Of a stretch of DNA of 64,000 bases, positions 42,408 to 50,354 are shown one piece after another. A program made the translations under genes and the position numbers. The notes beneath the pieces were generated by a model. It ran no database searches. It was not told where the DNA came from and saw only the letters and a program-made list of their open reading frames with translations. The number at the start of each line of letters is the position of its first letter. Position 1 is the stretch's first letter. The stretch comes from SIG714 sp964638675 (lineage in GTDB: Bacteria > Bacillota > Clostridia > Oscillospirales > CAG-272), in the NCBI GenBank assembly GCA_964638675.1, contig CAZXAU010000002.1:1-64000 (forward strand), written 5' to 3'.

Positions 42408-42845
42408 CCTTTAGCACCTCCTTTTGACTGACATATTCATTATACTTATCAGAATATATTTTTACTTGATTTGACTTGCGTATTTTTTTGATAGAATGGG
42501 CAATCCCGTTATAGGACTGCCCATTCATTCTGTAAATTATGAGTTTTTTTCATCTCCGCACAACTTCATGCACCATTTGATGTAAGTTTAATGTAAAGAT
42601 GTATTTTTCGGAATCCATCCAAATCCTGAACCCGCATAAATACCGGTGTTATGACACTTTCCCCCAATCAAAAGGTTTCATTGTCGGGATTTTTGGACTT
42701 TGCATGATATGACTACCTATATTTTTCCGCAAGTTACCATCGAAATCATTTTAAAACAGTTCAATCAATATATACGCCAATATATTACTGTTTCCATCGT
42801 ATGTGCTGACGTAAGGAACGATGCAAACAAAATTCCAATACATGA
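42408..42845. other. Intergenic region holding an old lysS-end duplicate
   Basis: Apart from the promoter of the AraC gene, it has a hairpin GAATGGGCA/TGCCCATTC (42494-42526) and the lysS-like attachment sequence described separately (42674-42689). No gene is supported; a plus-strand open frame at 42700 is antisense to the DUF3795 gene. Confidence 0.45.
42674..42689 (-). other. Attachment-site-like duplicate of the lysS 3' end (distal)
   Basis: GGTTTCATTGTCGGGA differs from the lysS end at 50365-50380 at two positions, both synonymous. Read on the minus strand it encodes I-P-T-M-K-P-F-D, against F-P-T-M-K-P-L-D at the lysS C-terminus. No lysS body is present. It marks the far end of an older integration event. 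Confidence 0.6.
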
Positions 42846-43088
42846 TTATAAGTTTTTAAGATTGTCGATTCTCTCGGGGTTTTCCGAAGAAGCCCACTCT
42901 TTCAGTTTGTCGCAGGGAAACTGCTTACATTTTCCGCAATGCTCCTGCTTTTTTTCGGAATTGCAGCTGTATAATTCACACTCGCCCCAAAAGACCTTGC
43001 CTTTAATTGTTTTACAACCTTTACAATTCTGTTCGGTTTTGAATTTGCATGCGTCGCAGTCGATCCCGCATATACCGTAATTCGCCAT
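42846..43088 (-). CDS. DUF3795 domain protein, Cys-rich
   Basis: 80 residues with ten or more cysteines arranged C-x2-D-C-x2-C ... C-x2-C ... C-x4-C ... C-x2-C-x4-C (GICGIDCDACKFKTEQNCKG; CGKCKQFPCDKL). This is the DUF3795 pattern, probably metal binding; the function is unknown. GGAGGAAAAC precedes the ATG. The gene lies between two lysS-end duplicates and may be cargo of a decayed element. Confidence 0.8.
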   Translation of the reverse strand: MANYGICGIDCDACKFKTEQNCKGCKTIKGKVFWGECELYSCNSEKKQEHCGKCKQFPCDKLKEWASSENPERIDNLKNL

Positions 43089-43341
43089 GTTTTCTCCTCC
43101 ATATAAAAGATAAATAAACTCTATGGATAACAACCAATCAAAAAGTTTTCTTCGATTTTTCCTCAGTACAATGACTTCATCGTCAGAACTTCTCGTGAAT
43201 ACTTTTGATAAGTTTCGCTCATGCCCGATAACTTCCGATTTCTCGCATTTCTCGCACCCACTGACTTTAAGCGATTTCGATAAGTTCCGCTAAGTTCAGA
43301 TAGCGGAAATATTTGCGGCTTAACTTGTATCTTAAATCGGT

Positions 43342-44250
43342 TTAAAAGTTATTTTCAAAAAGATGCCTGTTCCTGTTGAAAAAATCAAAATATATTTTTG
43401 TGTTTTCAAGCTCCCACCAATTTTTTATTTCTACCGGGCGTGAATCGAGATCATATATTCTTGCCCCCTCCAACGCCAAAAGGAAAGGGGAATGAGTCGC
43501 AATGATAAATTGGCATCCGCAATAGCGAGCCATTTTCTCCAGCATTTTCGTTAGTTCCAGCTGCATAGCAGGCGACATACTGTTTTCGGGCTCGTCCAGG
43601 CAATATAGAGTATCATTTTTTAATTTTTTATCAAAATAATACAAAGCCGTTTCTCCATTGCTGTTCAGTTTTACTTCCTCTCCTGCTGTTCTTCGGATAA
43701 ACTGTCTGCGTGTAACGGATTTCTGACGGGCAAGCAGCTGCAACCTTAATGCCTCATAATCTTCAAATCCCCCGAATTTTACCGTTTCGCCGTATTTTAA
43801 GTTTGTATACTCCTTCTTTGCTTCTTCCTTGCTTTCGCTTATTTCATTATTGTTTGTTCGCACGGTAAGCATGTAATCAAAAATATCATCACTGGTTATG
43901 ATTCGACTGCCGTTAGGGATCCGATGCTGAAACCCTTCATCATCATAGCCGAGAGAATATTCACAATTTTCTACATAAGAGGCAAACATCTCACCCGAAT
44001 TATAGGGTGCGATACGATTAAGCTTTAATTTCTCGGCAATCAGATTCAGCAATGTACTTTTTCCCGAACCGTTGCCCCCATAGAAAATTGTAATCTTCTT
44101 AAACCCGACCTCGTACAGTTCCTTTTTTGAAAACAAACCGCATGGATAGGGGTTGTCTACATATCCATAAGAGCCGCCGTTTTGTGCGGCTTTTTCAGCC
44201 AGCAATCTATCTTCAATATTAATCGGCAATCTGAATGTTTCTAAATACAT
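43342..44250 (-). CDS. AAA-family ATPase (ABC-like, SMC-type)
   Basis: About 302 residues. Walker A is ITIFYGGNGSGKSTLLNLIA near residue 50; Walker B with adjacent motif is DTLYCLDEPENSMSPAMQLE, followed by IIATHSPFLLAL (switch His). This is the AAA_21/AAA_23 'OLD-like' class without a nuclease domain. Such single-gene ATPases occur on mobile elements and in defence contexts, but no partner gene is visible. Start after AAAGGGGG. Between the two distal lysS duplicates. Confidence 0.8.
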   Translation of the reverse strand: MYLETFRLPINIEDRLLAEKAAQNGGSYGYVDNPYPCGLFSKKELYEVGFKKITIFYGGNGSGKSTLLNLIAEKLKLNRIAPYNSGEMFASYVENCEYSLGYDDEGFQHRIPNGSRIITSDDIFDYMLTVRTNNNEISESKEEAKKEYTNLKYGETVKFGGFEDYEALRLQLLARQKSVTRRQFIRRTAGEEVKLNSNGETALYYFDKKLKNDTLYCLDEPENSMSPAMQLELTKMLEKMARYCGCQFIIATHSPFLLALEGARIYDLDSRPVEIKNWWELENTKIYFDFFNRNRHLFENNF

Positions 44251-44351
44251 AGTATCCCCCTTTTCTTTTTTTACTGCTATAATAGCATAGGAGATGCACC
44301 GAAAAATGGTCTTGTGCATGAATTGTGTAAACTTTAGTTTAAGTTTGCAAA

Positions 44352-44385
44352 ATAACTCTGCATATCGGGCGATATACAGAGTTAT
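44352..44385 (-). terminator. Displaced lysS-type terminator
   Basis: ATAACTCTG-ATATC / GATAT-CAGAGTTAT. On the minus strand it follows the duplicated lysS end (stop at 44397-44399) by 11 bases and is followed by TTTTG. It is plausibly the original lysS terminator, pushed about 6 kb away by the element. Confidence 0.6.
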
Positions 44386-44406
44386 AAAGGCTTTATTTAG
44401 TCAATC

Positions 44407-44422
44407 GGTTTCATTGTGGGGA
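44407..44422 (-). other. attL: duplicate of lysS 3' end
   Basis: GGTTTCATTGTGGGGA. On the minus strand the frame reads I-P-T-M-K-P-I-D followed by TAA (44397-44399), a full copy of the LysS C-terminus with a stop. It pairs with the lysS end at 50365-50380 and marks the left edge of the integrated element. Confidence 0.75.
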
Positions 44423-44539
44423 TTGCCTGTGGATATTTTCTATATAAGTCTATATGTGCCTATATATCTATATATCCGAGAGCATCCAAATTGCTTACGC
44501 ACTGTATTTGACTGCCAACGCCTGCCACCATTAGAGGAA

Positions 44540-44569
44540 TTGGCGTAAGGTTTGGCGTAAATGGCGTAG
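44540..44569 (+). repeat. Left arm repeats (GGCGTAA x3)
   Basis: TTGGCGTAA (44540-44548), TTGGCGTAA (44552-44560) and ATGGCGTAG (44561-44569), spaced about one helical turn or less. Their inverted counterparts lie at the right end. Likely integrase arm-binding sites. Confidence 0.6.
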
Positions 44570-44923
44570 AATTTCATTGCTTAATATTCCGACTATAAAA
44601 CCACAATAAGATTTACATACAATTATTATAGCATCTTAGAAGCAAATTTTCAATATATTACAGACTCTCTTTTGCGCCACTCAAAGAAATTGTTATACAC
44701 AACACACTATTCCATTCAAACTTTACTAATATTATCTATGTGAACGACAAGTCATTTTATGTACACCACATTACTATGAATGGAATCATGACTGGTGCGT
44801 ATGCTTTTAAATATAATCTGCAAAATCTTTTACCATATGTAAAAAAATTATATATATATTGAGGTTAAAAATAATCTATGCTATAATACTAATAAGAATC
44901 ACAATTACGCAGGAGATAGTAAT
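44570..44923 (+). other. AT-rich leader region of the NTPase gene
   Basis: No gene. Contains an inverted repeat ATTCCATTCA / TGAATGGAAT (about 44709 and 44776) separated by roughly 60 bases, and the promoter of the cargo gene at the end. An RNA or operator role is possible but unsupported. Confidence 0.35.
44859..44887 (+). promoter_or_regulatory. Promoter of the STAND-like NTPase gene
   Basis: TTGAGG (44859-44864), 17-base spacer, perfect TATAAT (44882-44887), about 37 bases before the ATG, which is preceded by AGGAGA. The cargo gene therefore has its own promoter. Confidence 0.7.
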
Positions 44924-47900
44924 ATGGCTAAAATTACATCCATTAAAGAACGAATCAATCAATTGGATGCTGGAAGTTTTCAAATTCTTTGCGATGCTTA
45001 TTTGTCTAAAGAAGGTTACCCTAATTTAGTTGCTCTCGGCACTATGTCAGGAACTACAAAAACGACCAAAGGAACCCCGGATACATACTTTTGTATCAGC
45101 AACGGAAACTATATTTTTGCAGAATATACAACTCAAAAAAATAATCTCGTTAAAAAAATATATGCCGATCTAGAAAAATGCTTAGATTCCGAATATACGG
45201 GTATATCTACCGACAAAATCATAGAAATTGTCTATTGTCACACCTCATCAAATATTACTCCGAAGGATGATGCTGACCTTAAACAAATATGTAAAGATTT
45301 AAATGTAAAGCTAACGCTTATCGGAATTGATAAATTGGCTAATGATCTTTTTGTAAAATATCCATCAATTATTAGAGATTATTTGAATTTAAGCGTGGAC
45401 ACACAACAAATCCAATCATTTGATGACTTTATTCATCAGTATGACGCAAACACTTTAGTCGCTCCCTTGCAAACAAAGTTTATGTTTAGAAAACAGGAAT
45501 TGCAAAGTATTGATATTGCCTTTCAAACTCATAATATCGTTCTACTATCCGGTCCTGCAGGTATTGGCAAGACTCGTTTGGCTTTGGAATATGCCAACAA
45601 TAGAACATTGCAAACAAAAGAAACTTTCTACTGCATCCATAATCGATCAATGCCGTTATATCAAGATTTAATTATATTTTTCGAGAAACCCGGTGATTAT
45701 TTTATTTTTATTGACGATGCTAACCAACTTTCCGAATTACAACACATTGTAGAATATGTTAACAAAAGCAGTGACGGATACAATGTAAAAATCCTCATCT
45801 CCGTGCGAGATTATGCCATTCAAAAAGTAAAATCAGAAATTTGCGAAATTTCCACATATGAAACCATTGCGATCAAATTGTTGTCAGATGAAGAGATATG
45901 TTCTATTGTAAATGAATATTTTGGCATAACCAATAATAAATATTTAGATCGAATTGCAAGAATATCTGAAGGAAACTGTCGTATTGCTATGTTGGCAGGT
46001 AAAGTTGCAAGCGAAACTAATCGTCTAGATTCGTTAGATGATGTAACCACATTGTATACCAATTATTATGGCAAAGCCCTAAACGATGCTGAATTAGTAA
46101 CAAATAAATCTTTACTTATAGTTGCTGGGATTATGTCTTTCCTGAATACAGTACGTTTTGATCACATTGAACAGTTGCTTCCGTTATTAGAAGAACTAAA
46201 TATCAATCAAGAAGCATTTATGGAAGCTATATATCAATTGCATATTAAAGAAATTGTTAATATCTATCATGATATGGTCGTTGTCTTTTCAGAGCAGTGT
46301 TTTGCTAACTATATCCTCAAATATATCTTTATAGACACTAAGCTTATAAGTTTATCAAAGACGATCAAATTCGGATTTTTAATTTCCAGGCAAAGAACTA
46401 TACACGCTGTTAGTACTCTTTTAAATGTTTTTCGAAATGATTCACTATATGCTTTTGTTAAAAGTGAAATTCTTACTGTTTGGAATCAATTATGTGATGA
46501 AAAATCTCCTGACTTTTATGAATATATGAAAGCATTCTATGCCGTAAACCAATCAGAAACATTGCTGATACTTAAAAGCATTATTGACGATATGGAAGCC
46601 ATAGATATTAAACCAGAGAAAATAGACAGAAAAACCGGCAGAAACTATCAAAATGTCGATAATGATATTTTAACAATATTGGGTGGTTTTGCCGACACTG
46701 AGCTTTTAGACTCAGCTTTAGATTTGTTCTTTATATTCTATCAAAAGCACCCTGATTTATATATAAAGTTTTATCATGCAATAATTACATACTATTCCGT
46801 TCAAAATCAATCCAGAGATTGCAACTTTTATACGCAAATTACTCTTCTGAATAAGTTTATTGAATATTCAAATAATTGGGAGAACAAATATGTCACGTTG
46901 CTTTATATTGATATTACAAGCAAATTTTCTAAACTAACTTTTTCTTATACGGAAGCATCTCGCAATAATAAAAGTTTTATTATGAATCAATTATCTCTAA
47001 ATTATTCAGAGTCGGCGTGTCAATACAGAAAAATTATGTGGACAAACCTATCTAAAATTGCGACGTTCTCTTGCTATAAGGCTGAGATCCTCGATATTTT
47101 CAAGAATTATGGACATGGCATCAATGAATCAAACAATAAAATTATTGAATTTGACAAAAAATTTATATGCGATATCATGCTCGCATCATTCAAAACTGAC
47201 GAACTGAAACCATGCCTTATAGCATCTCATATAAGAGATATTTTTGATAATGCAGGCTGTTCAACTGAATCGCTGGACACTTTTGTTGATTCTCCTAAAA
47301 TGCAACTATACAACCTTTTAATAGGCCCCAAATGGAATTTGGAAATATCATACGAAGAACGTGAACGCATAACAGAACATAACATAAAAGAATATGTTGA
47401 GAACTCAATGGATTTAAAAAATACATTTGATTTACTGTTTAACATCTATTTAGAGTACATTAATATAGATCATTCAGATTCATATAATATCGCAAGAGGA
47501 ATACATACCGTTTTACAAATGCTGAAAAACGACAAAGAATCGTATATTTATTCGGTATATAGAATTATTGCTTCAGAGAACATTGAGGGAATCACACCAG
47601 CAAGTATTATTTGTGATTTGTTTGAATTGTTTGATGCAGAACAGATTTTTCGTCTTATTGCATCTGCTCCTCTTCCAACAAATAATTATTGGATGTATTC
47701 CTATTTTTCCGAATTGCCACAGAAATATGTCAATGAGAAACAGCTTGAAAAACTATATGAATTTTTAAGATCTGATTCAGACAAATTCATAACAAATTCT
47801 CCGTATCGAAACATTCTTTCTTTTAAAAAGTTTTTATGTATCGATAGAGATGTCATAGTTACTTCCTCAAAAATCATTTTGGAAAAGAAACACTATTCTC

Positions 47901-48667
47901 CGTTTATAGTCGGCATATATTTTCATTTATTATTCAACAAACATATTGAAGAACCCAAAAATGTTATTGCACTCTTTGCTGATGACATTAAATTGTTGGA
48001 AACAATTTATTTGTGTCTTAATCATGCTCACATTGACTATGATGGAGAATATCTTTATGAGATTTGTTTATTTGATAGTGAATTTTTAACGGATTTTGCT
48101 GATTGGCTCGTGGAAGACAACAACTACAACAAATTGAGCGAAATAGAACCCAAATGCAGCGTGTTCTATAAGCATAATAATTATATTGAAAATATTGATG
48201 TAATTATAAATGAAGCTTTTTCAAAATGCAAGATATCTAATTTATATATGCCTAAAATTTTGCAAAGTTTTCTTCCTTTGAAAGAAAGCCCTCAATATCG
48301 TAATAAGGTTGATGCATGGATTAAGCATTTCATAGAGCTCAATTGTTTTGACTCAGTAAAAATAAGATGTTTGTTTGACGCATTATCTCAAATTGATCTC
48401 AATTTGCTAACCACGCATCTCAGATTGTTCATTAATTTGAATAGTGATTTTGAATTATTTAAGCAATTACCATTAACCCCCACTTCATACTCTTGGAGTG
48501 GCAGTGCTGTGCCCTTATATTCATCATGGATTGATCATTTGGAGGGGGTACTTTCACTTTGTCATGGTATAAAATTCATTGAGCATAGAAAGCTAATTGA
48601 AGATAATATCGCAAGTCTTCGTGAGCAAATAAAACATGAGGAAATAAGAGACATATTGATTAATTAA
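44924..48667 (+). CDS. Avs-like antiviral NTPase: PD-(D/E)xK nuclease + STAND-type ATPase
   Basis: 1247 residues. Residues about 15-150 look like a PD-(D/E)xK nuclease: GTPDTYF with Asp53, then FAEYTTQK with Glu67. Residues about 180-460 are a STAND-type NTPase: Walker A LLSGPAGIGKTRLAL (210-217), Walker B YFIFIDDANQ (Asp264/265) and a sensor-like ISVRD (near 295). The remaining 780 residues are helical, without recognisable domain, and are probably the target sensor. Avs proteins recognise phage proteins and then degrade DNA with the N-terminal nuclease. The single-cargo setting on an integrated element and the AT-rich composition support a defence role. The exact Avs class is not determined. 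Confidence 0.7.
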   Translation: MAKITSIKERINQLDAGSFQILCDAYLSKEGYPNLVALGTMSGTTKTTKGTPDTYFCISNGNYIFAEYTTQKNNLVKKIYADLEKCLDSEYTGISTDKIIEIVYCHTSSNITPKDDADLKQICKDLNVKLTLIGIDKLANDLFVKYPSIIRDYLNLSVDTQQIQSFDDFIHQYDANTLVAPLQTKFMFRKQELQSIDIAFQTHNIVLLSGPAGIGKTRLALEYANNRTLQTKETFYCIHNRSMPLYQDLIIFFEKPGDYFIFIDDANQLSELQHIVEYVNKSSDGYNVKILISVRDYAIQKVKSEICEISTYETIAIKLLSDEEICSIVNEYFGITNNKYLDRIARISEGNCRIAMLAGKVASETNRLDSLDDVTTLYTNYYGKALNDAELVTNKSLLIVAGIMSFLNTVRFDHIEQLLPLLEELNINQEAFMEAIYQLHIKEIVNIYHDMVVVFSEQCFANYILKYIFIDTKLISLSKTIKFGFLISRQRTIHAVSTLLNVFRNDSLYAFVKSEILTVWNQLCDEKSPDFYEYMKAFYAVNQSETLLILKSIIDDMEAIDIKPEKIDRKTGRNYQNVDNDILTILGGFADTELLDSALDLFFIFYQKHPDLYIKFYHAIITYYSVQNQSRDCNFYTQITLLNKFIEYSNNWENKYVTLLYIDITSKFSKLTFSYTEASRNNKSFIMNQLSLNYSESACQYRKIMWTNLSKIATFSCYKAEILDIFKNYGHGINESNNKIIEFDKKFICDIMLASFKTDELKPCLIASHIRDIFDNAGCSTESLDTFVDSPKMQLYNLLIGPKWNLEISYEERERITEHNIKEYVENSMDLKNTFDLLFNIYLEYINIDHSDSYNIARGIHTVLQMLKNDKESYIYSVYRIIASENIEGITPASIICDLFELFDAEQIFRLIASAPLPTNNYWMYSYFSELPQKYVNEKQLEKLYEFLRSDSDKFITNSPYRNILSFKKFLCIDRDVIVTSSKIILEKKHYSPFIVGIYFHLLFNKHIEEPKNVIALFADDIKLLETIYLCLNHAHIDYDGEYLYEICLFDSEFLTDFADWLVEDNNYNKLSEIEPKCSVFYKHNNYIENIDVIINEAFSKCKISNLYMPKILQSFLPLKESPQYRNKVDAWIKHFIELNCFDSVKIRCLFDALSQIDLNLLTTHLRLFINLNSDFELFKQLPLTPTSYSWSGSAVPLYSSWIDHLEGVLSLCHGIKFIEHRKLIEDNIASLREQIKHEEIRDILIN

Positions 48668-48694
48668 TGCAAAGATAACTACGAGTACATGTCA

Positions 48695-48735
48695 AATTGA
48701 AGGCAATCAGGTTTATTCCTGACTGCCTTCAATTT
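48695..48735. terminator. Bidirectional terminator between NTPase and integrase
   Basis: ATTGAAGGCA-TCAGG / CCTGA-TGCCTTCAAT with a TTTATT loop. The stop codon of the truncated integrase lies in its 3' arm (48729-48731). It serves both convergent genes. Confidence 0.85.
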
Positions 48736-49787
48736 ATTATAGATACTTCAACATCTTCATTTGCGGCAAGTAATATTTCATCATTGCACTCCCTGATAAT
48801 TCGCCTGAGTGCTTTATTGAGTGTACCATGGTGTTGCACATAACCTTCACGATTGACAAATACAAAATTACTATAGCCGTCAATGTTAGCAATACTTTCA
48901 AGTCCTGCTTTTAATTGATGCTCTTTTTCTTCTTCAAAAGCCTTTCTAACGCCTTTTGTCATTAGAATCTCTCTAATTCCGGCTTTTGTCTTCGGCGTAT
49001 TTATGCTAAAATAACAGCCTCTGTCATTCTGATGATTATAATAAACCAGTGTGTGGTTCACACTAATAAATTCACGCTGTAAGTCTACATCACACCAACG
49101 AAGTCCAGTAATCTCGCCGACTCTCATACCAGTATTCAACATAATATAGAAAATGGGATACCAATGCCGGTATTGCTCACTATTTTCAAGAAAATGCAAA
49201 AACAACTTTTGCTGTTCAACTGTCAATGCTTTTCGCCTTTCTCCATCATAATCATGAGATCGTTTTAATTCCTTCAACATCCGGTCCGCCGGATTTGATC
49301 GGAGCAGTTCGTCATCAACCGCTATCTGAAAAACCTGATGCAGGACATTGTGGATATTCTCTATTGTATTGATTTTTAAAATCCGTTCATCAGCAAGGGT
49401 GTTATAAAACCTTTTCACGTCAGAGCGTTTAATCATAGCCACCTTTAATTGTCCGAAAGTAGATCTTACAAAGGTATCATACATATAGATGTAATTTTTA
49501 AGTGTGTTATCTTTAATGCCACGTTTCAGAAGTTTCCATTGTTCAAACAACTGATTCACTGTTAAATTGCGAAAATTGTTATGAATCCCGATATGCAAAT
49601 CAATAAACAACAATTTTTCTTTTTCCCGAAGTAAATCCAGCGTTGGTGCATACATCGAATGTCGCTTGCCGCCGAGTGATGTCCAGCGATAAACATAGCT
49701 TCCGTTCGGTCGTTGATATTCTCCTACACGAAGTCGTATATGGTGACTATCATATCTGTTTGTCGGTTTCATTTTTGTATGTGTCAT
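48729..49787 (-). CDS. int: Tyrosine recombinase (integrase), C-terminally truncated
   Basis: 352 residues, Tn916-type architecture: an N-terminal AP2-like arm-binding domain (residues 10-65), a SAM-like core-binding domain (75-175) and the start of the catalytic domain. The first catalytic Arg222 (NTGMRVGEITGLRW) and the beta-strand Lys (TPKTKAGIREI) are present. The protein then ends at EDVEVSIIN, just where relatives continue with P-H-F-x-x-H-x-L-R-H and the tyrosine. The H-x-x-R, H/W and Tyr residues are missing, so it cannot cleave DNA. Start is the ATG after AAGGAGG; a TTG three codons upstream is less likely. Confidence 0.85.
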   Translation of the reverse strand: MTHTKMKPTNRYDSHHIRLRVGEYQRPNGSYVYRWTSLGGKRHSMYAPTLDLLREKEKLLFIDLHIGIHNNFRNLTVNQLFEQWKLLKRGIKDNTLKNYIYMYDTFVRSTFGQLKVAMIKRSDVKRFYNTLADERILKINTIENIHNVLHQVFQIAVDDELLRSNPADRMLKELKRSHDYDGERRKALTVEQQKLFLHFLENSEQYRHWYPIFYIMLNTGMRVGEITGLRWCDVDLQREFISVNHTLVYYNHQNDRGCYFSINTPKTKAGIREILMTKGVRKAFEEEKEHQLKAGLESIANIDGYSNFVFVNREGYVQHHGTLNKALRRIIRECNDEILLAANEDVEVSIIN

Positions 49788-49801
49788 TTCTGCCAACCTC
49801 C

Positions 49802-50011
49802 TTATATAGAAAACGCCTGTTCAAGGTATTCATCTAACTTACGCCGCTTAATCAGCCGCTTTCTTCCAACCCACAGCACAAAATCACAGCCGTCCTCATC
49901 ACTGAGCTGTCGCAATTTGCAAACACCTATGCCGGAATATGCCGCAGCTTCATCCAAGGTCAAATTACTTTTCTCCCAAATCGGGATCTCGTAGTTCCTC
50001 TTCTTGTTCAT
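49802..50011 (-). CDS. xis: Excisionase (Xis), Tn916 type
   Basis: 69 residues. NYEIPIWEKSNLTLDEAAAY followed by IGVCKLRQLSDEDGCDFVLW and GRKRLIKRRKLDEYLE is the Tn916 Xis layout (I-P-I-W-E, L-T-x-E-E-A, winged helix). It directs excision by Int. It sits upstream of the integrase in the same orientation, 14 bases apart. An AGGA-type site precedes the ATG. Confidence 0.85.
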   Translation of the reverse strand: MNKKRNYEIPIWEKSNLTLDEAAAYSGIGVCKLRQLSDEDGCDFVLWVGRKRLIKRRKLDEYLEQAFSI

Positions 50012-50174
50012 TTTGATTCCTCCAAATTATGATTGTATCGACAGTCTGACGACCATTATAATTATAAAGGATTCCGATTGGTTTGGAGCAGGATATCCTT
50101 CTATGCGGTAAAATGATGTACTTTCTATCAGACAGGCTCGCATGGTCATTGACAGTCGCTGATAGAAAGAGGTA

Positions 50175-50203
50175 TACGCCAATTTACGCCAAACATACGC
50201 CAA
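50175..50203 (-). repeat. Right arm repeats (inverted GGCGTA x3)
   Basis: TACGCCAA at 50175, TTACGCCAA at 50184 and TACGCCAA at 50196, inverted relative to the left cluster. One further ATGGCGTAAA lies at 50281 close to attR. Probable integrase/excisionase binding sites. No gene is seen in 50012-50354. Confidence 0.6.
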
Positions 50204-50239
50204 AAGCGCACCTGCTTTTTTACAAGCAGATGCGCTTTT
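50202..50239 (-). terminator. Hairpin between lysS and xis
   Basis: AAAAGCGCA-CTGCTT / AAGCAG-TGCGCTTTT with a 7-base loop. On the minus strand it is followed by TTTTGG. It probably limits read-through from lysS into xis-int. Confidence 0.6.
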
Positions 50240-50354
50240 AAATAATAAGTCTATATAAATCTACATAAACATCATGAAAAATGGCGTAAATTTTGTATTA
50301 TGACCATTGCCTATTTGCTATATATCCCTATATTCTTCTATATAAGCCTATATA

